Position numbers and translations under genes: made by a program
From: Roseovarius sp.
Lineage (GTDB): Bacteria; Pseudomonadota; Alphaproteobacteria; Rhodobacterales; Rhodobacteraceae
Assembly: GCF_030373445.1 (NCBI RefSeq)
Contig: NZ_JAUCYU010000014.1
Coordinates: 1 to 64,000, forward strand
DNA: 64,000 nt
Direction of reading: 5' to 3'
Shown here: piece by piece, positions 33,894-43,014 of the stretch
How positions within the stretch are numbered: the stretch's first letter is position 1
How the letters are laid out: each line of letters opens with the position of its first letter
The notes under the pieces: model-generated
Databases searched by the model: none
What the model was told of the DNA's origin: nothing
The model's input: only the letters and a program-made list of their open reading frames with translations

Positions 33894-34340
33894 ATGGATT
33901 TCGAAACGGTCAGCCCGGCGGAGTTCGGCGCGTCGCTGAAAGGGCTGGGACTGAACATCCTCGTGCGGGACGTGGCGGCGGAGGTGCGGTTCCTGGAAGC
34001 GGTGTTCGGGATGGCAAGCCACCGGGTGAGCCGGGATTTCGCGATCATGGCGTACGGTGGCCAGGTGTTCCAGCTGCATGGCGATCACACCTATTCGCAG
34101 AACCCGCTGCTGGGGTTGTTGCCCGAGGCGCCGCCGCGCGGGGCCGGGATAGAAATCCGGCTTTATGACAATGATCCGGACGAGGCGGCGGAAAGGGCGG
34201 AGCGGTTCGGGGCCCATGTGTTGCAGGCGCCGTCGGACAGGCCGCACGGGCTGCGCGAGACCTTCATCCTGTGCGAGAACGGCTATGCCTGGGTGGCCTC
34301 GCGGGTGTTGCGTGTTGAAGAGCCGGCGGCGGGTGGCTAG
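33894..34340 (+). CDS. VOC (glyoxalase/bleomycin-resistance) family protein
   Basis: A 148-residue protein with one VOC fold: LGLNILVRDVAAEVRFLEAVFGM near residue 17 and GIEIRLYDNDPDEAAERAERFGAHVLQAP near residue 83. Metal-site residues cannot be assigned with confidence, and substrate is unknown. It lies nine bases before an epimerase-like gene on the same strand. Confidence 0.8.
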   Translation: MDFETVSPAEFGASLKGLGLNILVRDVAAEVRFLEAVFGMASHRVSRDFAIMAYGGQVFQLHGDHTYSQNPLLGLLPEAPPRGAGIEIRLYDNDPDEAAERAERFGAHVLQAPSDRPHGLRETFILCENGYAWVASRVLRVEEPAAGG

Positions 34341-34349
34341 GTCGGGCGG

Positions 34350-35204
34350 ATGGGCAAGACACTGATCTCCTTCGGGCATGGCTATTCGGCGCAGGCGCTG
34401 GCGAAGCGGCTGTTGCCGCAGGGCTGGGTGATTTACGGGACGACGCGGAAACCCGAGAAGGCGGACGCGTTGCGGGAAGACGGTGTGATCCCGGTGATGT
34501 GGCCGGATGGCGACCTGACGGAGGCGTTCGAGGCGGCCACGCATATGCTCGTGTCCGCCGGGCCGGACGAGGAGGGCGACCCGGTGCTGGCGAAGCTGGA
34601 GCCGCAGATCCGGGAGATGGCGCCGCGGCTGGAATGGGCCGGGTACCTGTCGACCACCGGCGTTTATGGCGATCACGAGGGCGAGTGGGTGGATGAAAGC
34701 GCGCCGCTGACCCCCGCCACCAAGCGTGGCAAGCTCAGGGTGATGGCCGAGACGCAATGGCGCGACATCGACGGGCTGCCGCTGCACATCTTCCGGCTGG
34801 CGGGGATTTACGGGCCGGGGCGGGGGCCGTTCGAGAAGGTGCGCAAGGGCACGGCAAGGCGGATCATCAAGGAAGGCCAGGTGTTCAGCCGGACCCACGT
34901 GGAGGATGTCGCTCAGGTTCTGGAGGCGTCGATCAACCGGCCGAACCCCGGTGCGGCCTACAACGTCTGCGACAATGACCCGGCGCCGCCGCAGGACGTG
35001 ATCGCCTATGCCGCCGAGCTTCTGGGGCTGCCAGTGCCGCCGGAGGTGCCGTTCGAGGAGGCGGATATGAGCCCGATGGCGCGGTCCTTCTATGCCGAGT
35101 CGAAGAAGGTGGATAACCGGCGGATACGGGAAGAGCTGGGCGTTGAGCTGAAGTATCCGGATTACCGGACGGGGCTGAAGGCACTGTTGGCCGAGGCGGG
35201 GTGA
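34350..35204 (+). CDS. NAD-dependent epimerase/dehydratase family (YeeZ-like)
   Basis: A 284-residue extended-SDR-like protein. The N-terminal Rossmann loop SFGHGYSAQALAKRL lacks the classic GxxGxxG. GYLSTTGVYGDHEGEWVDE near residue 96 and HIFRLAGIYGPGRGPFEKV near residue 148 are the usual strand landmarks, but the YxxxK is altered (the KRGKLRVMAE region replaces it), so it may not be an active oxidoreductase. Ends at a hairpin cluster. Confidence 0.8.
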   Translation: MGKTLISFGHGYSAQALAKRLLPQGWVIYGTTRKPEKADALREDGVIPVMWPDGDLTEAFEAATHMLVSAGPDEEGDPVLAKLEPQIREMAPRLEWAGYLSTTGVYGDHEGEWVDESAPLTPATKRGKLRVMAETQWRDIDGLPLHIFRLAGIYGPGRGPFEKVRKGTARRIIKEGQVFSRTHVEDVAQVLEASINRPNPGAAYNVCDNDPAPPQDVIAYAAELLGLPVPPEVPFEEADMSPMARSFYAESKKVDNRRIREELGVELKYPDYRTGLKALLAEAG

Positions 35205-35206
35205 GG

Positions 35207-35273
35207 CGTTTTCCGCGCGGAAAACGGGTAAGAAAATGCGTATTTTCTTATCCGGAATTTTCGAGAATTCCGG
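35207..35273. terminator. Three tandem AT-rich hairpins between convergent genes
   Basis: 35207-35226: CGTTTTCC, loop GCGC, GGAAAACG. 35229-35250: TAAGAAAAT, loop GCGT, ATTTTCTTA. 35252-35273: CCGGAATT, loop TTCGAG, AATTCCGG. All stems are perfect. They separate the epimerase (plus) and folC (minus), fitting a bidirectional terminator block. Confidence 0.7.
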
Positions 35274-35282
35274 GCGCGTAAC

Positions 35283-36557
35283 TCAACCGTTTTCGCGCAG
35301 GATCGAGCCGGCGAGGTAGAGCGAGCCGCAGATCAGGATGCGGGCGTGGGGATCTTCGGCCACGATGGCGCGGATGGCCTCGAGTGCGCTGTCGGCGATG
35401 CCGGCCTCCATTCCCACGGCCCGGGCGTCGGCGGCGGTGTCCTCGGCCGAGAGCGTATTGGGTTCGTCGGGGATCGACAGCGCCGTGAGGCTGGCGGCAT
35501 GGGCCGCGAGCGGGCGCATGTAGCCCTTCACGTCCTTGGTGTTCATCATCCCGCAGACAAGATGCATCGGCCGGTCGGGCAGGCTGGCGAGGTAGCGCCC
35601 GAGCGCCTCGCCCGCCGCGGGGTTGTGGCCGCCGTCGAGCCAGAGCTCGGCCTCGGGGGCGGCGTCGACCAGCGGGCCGTGGGTGAGGCGTTGCATCCGG
35701 GCGGGCCAGCGGGCCTGGGTGACCGCCGCCTCGAGCGCGGCATCGCCGGCCTGAAGGTGGCGGAGGGCCATGAGCGCGGCGCCGGCATTCTCGATCTGGT
35801 GGGCGCCGGGGAGGTTGGGCAGGGGCAGGTCGCGCAGGCCGGTTTCATCCTGGAACACAAGGCGCCCGCGTTCGGTGGTAACGTGCCAGTGCTGGCCATG
35901 GGCCATGAGGGGGGCGCCGAGACGCATGGCCGTATCCTCGATCACCTCCATCGCCGGCTCGGCCTGCGGGCCGACAACACAAGGCACGCGGCGCTTGAGG
36001 ATGCCGGCCTTTTCGGCGGCGATCTTGGGGAGCGTGTCGCCGAGGAAGGATTCGTGGTCGATCGAGACGGGCGTGATGACGGTCAGTGCCGGTTGGGCGA
36101 TGACGTTGGTGGCGTCGAGCCGCCCGCCGAGGCCCACCTCGAGCAGGGTGTAATCGGCGGGCGTGCGTGACATGGCCAGCAAGGCGGCGCAGGTGGTGAT
36201 CTCGAAATAGGTGATCGGCTCGCTGCCATTGGCGGCATAGCATTCGTCGAGCACCGCCGTGAGGTCGGGCTCGGAAATCAGCGACCCGGCGAGGTATATG
36301 CGTTCGTGAAACCGGGCGAGATGCGGCGATGTGTAGGCGTGGACGCGTTTGCCCGCGCCTTCGAGCCCGGCGCGGATCATTGCCAGCGTCGAACCCTTGC
36401 CGTTGGTTCCGGCGATATGAATGACCGGCGGAAGCGCGTCCTGGGGGTTGCCCAGTTGGTCGAGCAGGCGCCAGACACGGTCGAGCGTGAGGTCGATGAT
36501 CTTGGGGTGCAGCGACATCATCCGGTCGAGGATGACGTCGGAGGAGGCGCCGCTCAT
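35283..36557 (-). CDS. folC: Dihydrofolate/folylpolyglutamate synthase
   Basis: Makes dihydrofolate and adds Glu residues. The 424-residue protein has the ATP loop HIAGTNGKGSTLAMIR near residue 46, YTSPHLARFHERI near residue 74, EVGLGGRLDATNVI near residue 144 and DGGHNPAAGEALGRYL near residue 305. Start 36557 overlaps the accD stop by 4 bp (ATGA); the frame is open far upstream only as a shadow. The accD-folC pair is conserved in this group. Confidence 0.96.
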   Translation of the reverse strand: MSGASSDVILDRMMSLHPKIIDLTLDRVWRLLDQLGNPQDALPPVIHIAGTNGKGSTLAMIRAGLEGAGKRVHAYTSPHLARFHERIYLAGSLISEPDLTAVLDECYAANGSEPITYFEITTCAALLAMSRTPADYTLLEVGLGGRLDATNVIAQPALTVITPVSIDHESFLGDTLPKIAAEKAGILKRRVPCVVGPQAEPAMEVIEDTAMRLGAPLMAHGQHWHVTTERGRLVFQDETGLRDLPLPNLPGAHQIENAGAALMALRHLQAGDAALEAAVTQARWPARMQRLTHGPLVDAAPEAELWLDGGHNPAAGEALGRYLASLPDRPMHLVCGMMNTKDVKGYMRPLAAHAASLTALSIPDEPNTLSAEDTAADARAVGMEAGIADSALEAIRAIVAEDPHARILICGSLYLAGSILRENG

Positions 36558-37546
36558 TCCTTGTCGGATTTCTTCTTGTCGGCCTTGGGTGCCGGCTTGG
36601 GGTTCTCGGGCGGCTCGACCGGGGGCGGCGAGGGCGGCATTGCCTCGGCGGTGTCCGGTTCGGGGGCGGGCGCGGGCAGGTCGCCCTTCACCGCGGGCGG
36701 CAGGCCGAGCAGCATCCGGGTGATGGTGATCAACTCCTCGCGCATGGCGGTGCGCGGGGTGACACGGTCGAGCATGCCGTGGTCGAGCAGGTACTCGGCC
36801 CGCTGGAAGCCTTCGGGCAGCTTCTCGCGGATGGTCTGTTCGATGACCCGCGGCCCGGCGAAGCAGATGAGCGCGTTGGGCTCGGCGATATGCACGTCGC
36901 CCAGCATCGCGTAGGAGGCAGTGACGCCGCCGGTGGTCGGGTGGGTCAGCACGACGATATAGGGCAGCCCTGCCTCGCGCAGCATCTGCACGGCGACGGT
37001 GGTGCGGGGCATCTGCATGAGGCTGAGGATGCCTTCCTGCATCCGCGCCCCGCCCGCGGCCGAGAACAGGATCAGCGGGCGCTTGAGCTTTACCGCCTCC
37101 TGCGCCGCGGCGATGATGGCGTTGCCGACATACATGCCCATGGAGCCGCCCATGAAGGTGAAATCCTGGGCCGCCGCCACGATGGGCGTGCGCCCGATCT
37201 CGCCCCGGGCGACCAGCATCGCCTCTTTCTCGCCCGTGGTCTTCTGGGCGGCGCGCATGCGTTCGGGGTATTTCTTCTGGTCGCGGAAATGCAGCGGGTC
37301 GGCGGTGGGAAGCGGCACGTCGACCTCGGAAAAGGTGCCGCCGTCGAACAGCGCCGTGAAGCGGGCGCGCGGCGTGATCGGCATGTGGTGGCCGCAATTG
37401 GTGCAGACGTTGAGGTTCTGGCTCAGTTCGCGGTGAAACAGCATGGTGCCGCATTCATCGCATTTCGACCACAGGTTCTCGGGGATTTCCCGCCGCGAGA
37501 AGATCGAGTTGATCCGCGGTCTGACGTAATTGGTGATCCAGTTCAT
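36554..37546 (-). CDS. accD: Acetyl-CoA carboxylase carboxyltransferase beta subunit
   Basis: Transfers CO2 from biotin to acetyl-CoA in fatty-acid synthesis. The 330-residue protein starts MNWITNYVRPRINSIF, has the four-Cys zinc ribbon (Cys29, 32, 48, 51), then SAAGGARMQEGILSLMQM and HPTTGGVTASYAMLGD. The C-terminal ~60 residues are Pro/Lys-rich. An in-frame ATG nine codons upstream (37573) is possible, but MNWI is the usual family start and has AAAGGGCGA before it. Confidence 0.95.
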   Translation of the reverse strand: MNWITNYVRPRINSIFSRREIPENLWSKCDECGTMLFHRELSQNLNVCTNCGHHMPITPRARFTALFDGGTFSEVDVPLPTADPLHFRDQKKYPERMRAAQKTTGEKEAMLVARGEIGRTPIVAAAQDFTFMGGSMGMYVGNAIIAAAQEAVKLKRPLILFSAAGGARMQEGILSLMQMPRTTVAVQMLREAGLPYIVVLTHPTTGGVTASYAMLGDVHIAEPNALICFAGPRVIEQTIREKLPEGFQRAEYLLDHGMLDRVTPRTAMREELITITRMLLGLPPAVKGDLPAPAPEPDTAEAMPPSPPPVEPPENPKPAPKADKKKSDKE

Positions 37547-37629
37547 CCGGTCGCCCTTTTGCGGCTTGGCCATATGGCGCCTGAAATAAGCGCCGGGCGC
37601 GCGGAATGCAATCGGACTTGCGGCAGGGC

Positions 37630-38505
37630 CTAGCGGCGCAGGGCGATCCGGGCGGTGAGCCAGGCGCAGAGGGTGAAGAGGATCTCGATCGGCAGGACGT
37701 ACCAGGCGAGGCCTTCCTCTTCGAGCGCGAGGGGGAAGGTATAGAGCGCGATACCGTCGAGATTGCCCGCCGGGGCGGTGACCAGAATGGCGAAGACGTT
37801 GTTGGTGAAATGCAGCGCCAGCGCCGGGCCCAGCGTGCCGGTGCGCGCGGTCAGGTCGGCGGCGGTGACGCCGAAGAGCCCGGCCCAGAGAATCAGCGCC
37901 CAGGCGTTGGGTCCGGCCAGGAGCGGGCTGTAGTGGAACAGGCCGAACAGCGCCGAGGGCAGGCCGATCCAGACAAGCGGGCTGCGGAAGCGGGCGGCAA
38001 GCTGGCTTTGCAGGTAGCCGCGGAACACCATCTCCTCGGCGCCGGTCTGGATCAGCACGCAGGCCAGCGCGAGGGGCAGCCAGAGCACCCAGTTGCCGGG
38101 CGAGAGGTTGGGGCTGAGCTGGTATTCCGGCGGCATCGGCATGACCGTCAACAGCAGGTAGAGCGGCAGGAGGTACCGGGTGCAGCGCAGGAACTGGTTC
38201 GTGGCGGTGCCCGCCGGGCCGATCAGGCTGGCGAGACCGCGCTGGTGCACCAGGCGCAGCACCATCCCGAGCGCGAGGATCAGGAAGGTGAACTGGAACA
38301 GCAGGATCAGTACCGCCAGCGGCGTGCGCCCCTCGGTCAGCGCGGCCGCGCCGTCATATCCCAGCGCCGACGGCACGACCCCGGCATAGGCAAAGGCCAG
38401 TGGCAGGAAGAACAGGACGACCAGCACCACCCCCGCCGCAAGCCGCAACGGGTTGGCCGATGGCCGCGCCGGGGCGGCCAGGGTTTCGTGGGCGTCGTAG
38501 CGCAT
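37630..38505 (-). CDS. CPBP family intramembrane metalloprotease
   Basis: A 291-residue, about eight-helix membrane protein. Abi/CPBP motifs are present: EEMVFRGYL (Glu157-Glu158), FGLFHYSP (His191) and HFTNN (His232). Eukaryotic relatives cut CAAX proteins; bacterial members act in bacteriocin self-immunity or membrane protein control. Target unknown. The ATG at 38505 is preferred to one 36 bp upstream. Confidence 0.87.
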   Translation of the reverse strand: MRYDAHETLAAPARPSANPLRLAAGVVLVVLFFLPLAFAYAGVVPSALGYDGAAALTEGRTPLAVLILLFQFTFLILALGMVLRLVHQRGLASLIGPAGTATNQFLRCTRYLLPLYLLLTVMPMPPEYQLSPNLSPGNWVLWLPLALACVLIQTGAEEMVFRGYLQSQLAARFRSPLVWIGLPSALFGLFHYSPLLAGPNAWALILWAGLFGVTAADLTARTGTLGPALALHFTNNVFAILVTAPAGNLDGIALYTFPLALEEEGLAWYVLPIEILFTLCAWLTARIALRR

Positions 38506-38614
38506 GAGGGCCAAGCTAGGGGCCCTGCCGGGCGGGGGCAATGGTGCCCGGTGAAAAGGGGGTCAACGCGGGGCCGGCCTTTCGCTATCCTGCCCGCGGA
38601 CAGGGAGAGTCGGC

Positions 38615-40282
38615 ATGGACGGATATTTCGATTTGGGGGCCCACAGCTTTCCGGTGACCACGGGCTCGGACGAGGCGCAGATCTGGTTCGACCGGGGCCT
38701 GTTGTGGACCTACGGGTACAATCACGAGGAGGCGGTCGCCTGTTTTGACAGGGCCATCGCCGCCGATCCGGGCTGTGCCATGGCTTATTGGGGCAGGGGG
38801 TATGCGGCGGGGCCGAATTACAACATGCCGTGGGACCTGTTCGACGAGGCCGGGCGTGCCGCGGCGCTGTCGGCGGGGCATGACGCTGCGCAGCAGGCGC
38901 TTGCGCTGGCGGACGGGGTGACGGCGTGGGAGGCGGCGCTGATCCGGGCGCTGCCGGCGCGCTATCCACAGGGCGAGCCGGCCGATCCGAAGGTGATGCG
39001 GGGCTGGAACACCGATTTCGCCGACGCGATGCGGGCGGTCCATGGCGACCACTCGGACAAGCTCGAGATCTGCGCCGTCTTTGCCGAAGCCCTGCTCAAC
39101 ATCACCCCGTGGAAGATGTGGGACCTGCCCAGCGGTCAGCCCGCCCCCGGCGCCCGGACAGAGGAGGCGCAGGCGGTGCTGGAGAAGGCCATGGCGCTGC
39201 CCGGCGCGATGGGGCATCCGGGTGTCCTGCATCTCTACGTGCACCTGAAGGAGATGTCGCCCTTCCCCGAGAAGGCGCTTAAGGCCGGCGACGCGCTGCG
39301 GACGCTGGTGCCCGATGCGGGCCACCTGATCCATATGCCCACGCATATCGACGTGCTCTGCGGGCATTACCAGAACGTGGTGCACTGGAACGAGGCGGCG
39401 GTGCGGGCGGACGAGCGGTTCTGGCGGGAGCGCGGGGCGTACAACATCTATTCCGGCTACCGGCTGCACAATTACCATTTCGTCATCTACGGCGCGATGT
39501 TCCTTGGCCAGATCGAACCGGCGCTGCGGGCGGTGCGCGGGGCGTTCGAGACGGTGCCGGAGGAGATGCTGCGGATGGTAAGCCCGCCGATGGCGGATTA
39601 CTTCGAGGCCTACCTGGGCTTCGAGCCGCATGTGCTGGTGCGGTTCGGGCGGTGGCGGGAGGCGACGCAGCTTCGGCTTCCGGACGACCCGGAGCTTTAC
39701 TGCACCCTGGCCGCGCATGTGCATTACGCGCGTGGCGTGGGGCATGCGGCGCTGGGCGAGGTCGAGGCGGCGCTGGCGGAGGAAAAGCTTTACCACGCGG
39801 CGATGGCGCGGGTGCCGGAGAGCCGGCTCATTCACAACAACAAGGTGATCGACCTGCTGGCCATCGGGGCCGAGATGCTGCGGGGCGAGATCCTTTATCG
39901 CGAGGGGCGGTTCGACGAGGCCTTCGCGGCGCTGCGCCGGTCGGTGGCGCTGGATGACAGCCTGCCTTATGACGAGCCCTGGGGCTGGATGCAGCCCACG
40001 CGGCACGCGCTGGGCGCGCTGCTGTTGGAGCAGGGGCGGATCGCCGAGGCGGAGGCGGTGTTCCGCGAGGACCTGGGGCTTGGCGGGCAATTGTCGCGGG
40101 CGACGGTGCACCCGGATAACGTCTGGGCGCTGAAGGGGTTGCACGACTGCCTGAAGGCGCGGGGTGAAACGGTGGAAATCGCGCAGGTGCGCCAGCGGCT
40201 CGACCTGGCGCAGGCCCGGGCCGACAAGGCCGTGGCGGCGTCGTGCTTCTGCGCGCAGGCGGCGCTGAAGGCGGCCGAGTAG
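38615..40282 (+). CDS. TPR-repeat protein
   Basis: A 555-residue soluble protein of tetratricopeptide-like helical repeats. A first TPR (WFDRGLLWTYGYNHEEAVACFDRAIAADPGCAMAYWGRGYA) is at about 24-64, and later units lie near 400-500 (FDEAFAALRRSVALDD; IAEAEAVFREDLGL). There is no signal peptide or membrane helix. HPGVLHLYVHLKE and HLIHMPTHIDVLCGHYQN give several His, but no enzyme domain is recognisable. Function unknown, probably protein-protein interaction. Confidence 0.8.
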   Translation: MDGYFDLGAHSFPVTTGSDEAQIWFDRGLLWTYGYNHEEAVACFDRAIAADPGCAMAYWGRGYAAGPNYNMPWDLFDEAGRAAALSAGHDAAQQALALADGVTAWEAALIRALPARYPQGEPADPKVMRGWNTDFADAMRAVHGDHSDKLEICAVFAEALLNITPWKMWDLPSGQPAPGARTEEAQAVLEKAMALPGAMGHPGVLHLYVHLKEMSPFPEKALKAGDALRTLVPDAGHLIHMPTHIDVLCGHYQNVVHWNEAAVRADERFWRERGAYNIYSGYRLHNYHFVIYGAMFLGQIEPALRAVRGAFETVPEEMLRMVSPPMADYFEAYLGFEPHVLVRFGRWREATQLRLPDDPELYCTLAAHVHYARGVGHAALGEVEAALAEEKLYHAAMARVPESRLIHNNKVIDLLAIGAEMLRGEILYREGRFDEAFAALRRSVALDDSLPYDEPWGWMQPTRHALGALLLEQGRIAEAEAVFREDLGLGGQLSRATVHPDNVWALKGLHDCLKARGETVEIAQVRQRLDLAQARADKAVAASCFCAQAALKAAE

Positions 40283-40322
40283 GGGGGCGCTGCCCCCGCC
40301 GCGCCAAGGGCGCGACTCCCCC

Positions 40323-40396
40323 GGGATATTTCCGGCCAGAAGAAGCCGGGTGTGCGCCAAGGGCTTCTTCTTGGTCCAAATATCCCCGCCGGAGGC
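40323..40396. repeat. Inverted pair of GGGATATTT...AAGAAGCC repeats
   Basis: The left copy (40323-40347, plus) and the right copy (40362-40396, minus) form an imperfect ~25-bp stem. Both keep GGGATATTT at the outside and AAGAAGCC at the inside. The left arm matches the single copy at 18798-18822 but for one base. The pair may end the TPR transcript before ilvD. Confidence 0.7.
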
Positions 40397-40499
40397 ATCC
40401 GACAGCGCGGCCCGCGACCCCGCCTCGAGGGGACAACCGGCTTGCCCCACGGGCGGCTCTATCCTAGACCGTTGAGACGACGCTCCAGGAGGCCCCCAG

Positions 40500-42257
40500 A
40501 TGACGAAGTTCGACAAGACCAAGCTGCCCAGCCGTTACGTGACCGAGGGCCCCGCCCGCGCGCCGCACCGGTCCTATTACTATGCCATGGGCATGACCGA
40601 GGACGAGATTCACCAGCCCCTGGTCGGCGTCGCGACCTGCTGGAACGAGGCCGCGCCCTGCAACATCGCGCTGAGCCGGCAGGCGCAGGCGGTGAAGGGG
40701 GGTGTGAAGGAAGCCCACGGCACGCCGCGCGAGTTCACCACCATCACCGTCACCGACGGGATCGCCATGGGGCACGAGGGCATGCGCTCGTCGCTCGCCA
40801 GCCGGGAGGCGATTGCCGACACGGTCGAGCTGACCATGCGCGGGCATTGCTATGACGCGCTGGTGGGGCTGGCGGGCTGCGACAAATCGCTGCCGGGGAT
40901 GATGATGGCGATGGTGCGGCTGAACGTGCCGAGCGTCTTCATCTACGGCGGATCGATCCTGCCGGGCAAGGCGCCGCAGGTGGATGATATTCCAGAGGAT
41001 TTCCGCAGCCGCGACCTGACCGTACAGGACATGTTCGAGGCCGTGGGCCGGCACCAGAACAAGGAGTTGTCCGACAAGGCGCTGGCGATGCTGGAGCGCG
41101 TGGCCTGCCCGAGCGCGGGCGCCTGTGGCGGTCAGTTCACCGCCAATACCATGGCCTGCGTCTCCGAGGCGATCGGGCTGGCGCTGATGAACAGCTCGGG
41201 GATGCCCGCGCCCTACGAAAGCCGCGACCAGTATGGCGAAGCGTCGGGGCACGCGGTGATGCACCTGCTGGAAAAGAACATCCGCGCCCGGGACGTGGTG
41301 ACGCAGAAGAGCCTCGAGAACGCCGCGCGGGTCGTGGCCTGCACCGGCGGATCGACCAATGCGGGCCTGCACCTGCCGGCGATCGCGCACGAGGCGGGGA
41401 TCGACTTCTTCCTCGACGATGTCTGCGAGATCTTCCGCGACACGCCCTATTTCGTCGACCTCAAGCCGGGCGGGCAGTTCGTGGCGAAGGACCTGTTCGA
41501 CGCGGGCGGCATCCCGGTGGTGATGAAGGAGCTGCGCAAGGCCGGCCTCATCCACGAGGATTGCGTGACCGCCAGCGGGCGGAGCATCGGCGAGGAGCTT
41601 GACCGGATCGACCGCGAGGCGGACGGCCGGGTGATCTACCCGATCGACAAGCCGATCACCAAGACCGGAGGCGTGGTCGGCCTGAAGGGCAATCTTGCCC
41701 CCGCGGGCGCCATCGTGAAGGTGGCGGGGATCGCCGCCGAGAACCAGGTTTTCACCGGCCCGGCGCGGGTGTTCGAATGCGAGGAAGACGCCTTTGCCGC
41801 CGTGCAGAACCGCGGCTACGAGGAAGGCGAGGTGATCGTCATCCGCAACGAGGGCCCCGCCGGCGGCCCCGGCATGCGCGAGATGCTGGCCACCACCGCC
41901 GCCCTTTCCGGGCAGGGCATGGGCAAGAAGGTGGCGCTGATCACCGATGGCCGGTTCTCGGGCGCGACGCGGGGCTTCTGTGTCGGTCACGTGGGGCCGG
42001 AGGCGGCGCATGGCGGGCCGATCGCGCTGTTGAAGAACGGCGACATGATCACCATCAACGCCATCGAGGGCGAGCTTTCCGTGGACGTTTCGGAGGACGA
42101 GCTTGCCAAGCGGAAAGAGGCGTGGGGCGGCCCGCGCGAGACGATCTATGCCTCGGGCGCGCTGTGGAAATACGCCAAGCTTGTGGGCGAGACCTACAAG
42201 GGTGCGGTCACCCATCCCGGGGGCAAGGCCGAACGCCATGTCTACATGGATATCTGA
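40500..42257 (+). CDS. ilvD: Dihydroxy-acid dehydratase (plant-type, 585 residues)
   Basis: Third step of Ile/Val/Leu synthesis. It has CWNEAAPCN (Cys47, Cys54), GCDKSLPG (Cys127), CPSAGACGGQFTAN (Cys209), CTGGSTNAG and LITDGRFSGAT. The 585-residue length and CWNEAAPCN/GCDKSLPG motifs match the plant and mycobacterial [2Fe-2S] form, not the longer E. coli [4Fe-4S] form. An AGGAGG site precedes the start. Confidence 0.95.
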   Translation: MTKFDKTKLPSRYVTEGPARAPHRSYYYAMGMTEDEIHQPLVGVATCWNEAAPCNIALSRQAQAVKGGVKEAHGTPREFTTITVTDGIAMGHEGMRSSLASREAIADTVELTMRGHCYDALVGLAGCDKSLPGMMMAMVRLNVPSVFIYGGSILPGKAPQVDDIPEDFRSRDLTVQDMFEAVGRHQNKELSDKALAMLERVACPSAGACGGQFTANTMACVSEAIGLALMNSSGMPAPYESRDQYGEASGHAVMHLLEKNIRARDVVTQKSLENAARVVACTGGSTNAGLHLPAIAHEAGIDFFLDDVCEIFRDTPYFVDLKPGGQFVAKDLFDAGGIPVVMKELRKAGLIHEDCVTASGRSIGEELDRIDREADGRVIYPIDKPITKTGGVVGLKGNLAPAGAIVKVAGIAAENQVFTGPARVFECEEDAFAAVQNRGYEEGEVIVIRNEGPAGGPGMREMLATTAALSGQGMGKKVALITDGRFSGATRGFCVGHVGPEAAHGGPIALLKNGDMITINAIEGELSVDVSEDELAKRKEAWGGPRETIYASGALWKYAKLVGETYKGAVTHPGGKAERHVYMDI

Positions 42258-42957
42258 ATGGCGCGCGGTCCGGGGGTTGCTCCGGGCCGTGGTGCTTGCG
42301 GCGGTATTGCCCCTGGCGGGGTGCATGGCGGCCGAGCCGGGGGCGCTCGGGTTCCTCTCCTCGGGGAGCGAGCCGGCCACGCGTGACGCGCTGCGCAAGG
42401 TTCAGATGTACGAGGGCGATGTCGTCGTGCGGGGGCCGGCGGGCTATTGCATCGATCGGCGGACGCTGCGGCGGGCCCGCGATGGCGGGTTTGCCCTGCT
42501 GGCCAGTTGCGAGTCGCTGAGCGGGCTGCGCGGGCACGGGGTCGAGCCGCTGATGATGACCATCTCGGTCATGCCCGACGCCCCCGGCGCCACCCGCCCG
42601 ACGCCGGGCGAGATCGCCGCGCTGATGGCGCCGGCGGAGGTGATCGCCGCCCACGAGACCACGGACGTGACGCTGGTGCATTTCGCCAGCGGCGGCGACG
42701 GGGTCCTGGAAGGGGGCGATGCGCGGCACTGGCGCGGGGGGATGCTGTTGAACGGCCACCTGATCGCGCTGGCGCTTTATGCCCGCGAGGGCAGCCCGAT
42801 GGCGGGCAGGGACGGGCGGGCGCTTCTGACCGACCTGGCAAGGTCGATCCGGCGGGCCAGCCCGGCTCGCCCGGTGGCGCCGCCGGCCACTCGAAAGGCG
42901 CCGAAACCCGAACCGGAAAGGTCGGATTCGAGTGGATTGTCAACGGATTCCGGATAA
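42238..42957 (+). CDS. Uncharacterised lipoprotein
   Basis: A 239-residue protein with a lipoprotein signal: hydrophobic core VVLAAVLPLAGC with the lipobox Cys28. The mature part has an MYEGDVVVRGPAGYCIDRRTLRR block (about 59-80) and a Lys/Arg/Pro-rich C-terminus. It overlaps ilvD by 20 bp, implying coupling. Not recognised; small periplasmic proteins of this kind occur beside ilvD in relatives. Start could be a later GTG. Confidence 0.65.
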   Translation: MSTWISEWRAVRGLLRAVVLAAVLPLAGCMAAEPGALGFLSSGSEPATRDALRKVQMYEGDVVVRGPAGYCIDRRTLRRARDGGFALLASCESLSGLRGHGVEPLMMTISVMPDAPGATRPTPGEIAALMAPAEVIAAHETTDVTLVHFASGGDGVLEGGDARHWRGGMLLNGHLIALALYAREGSPMAGRDGRALLTDLARSIRRASPARPVAPPATRKAPKPEPERSDSSGLSTDSG

Positions 42958-43014
42958 TGATGGGACCGGGTTAACCGAGGCAGGACAGGGCGGACCAGAC
43001 AGAGTGGACCCGGA

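Noticed and set aside
38585..40522. 645-codon minus-strand open frame
   Set aside because: Shadow of the TPR protein; Arg/His/Pro-rich and without domains.
40464..42398. 644-codon minus-strand open frame
   Set aside because: Antisense to ilvD, which is a clear, full-length family member.
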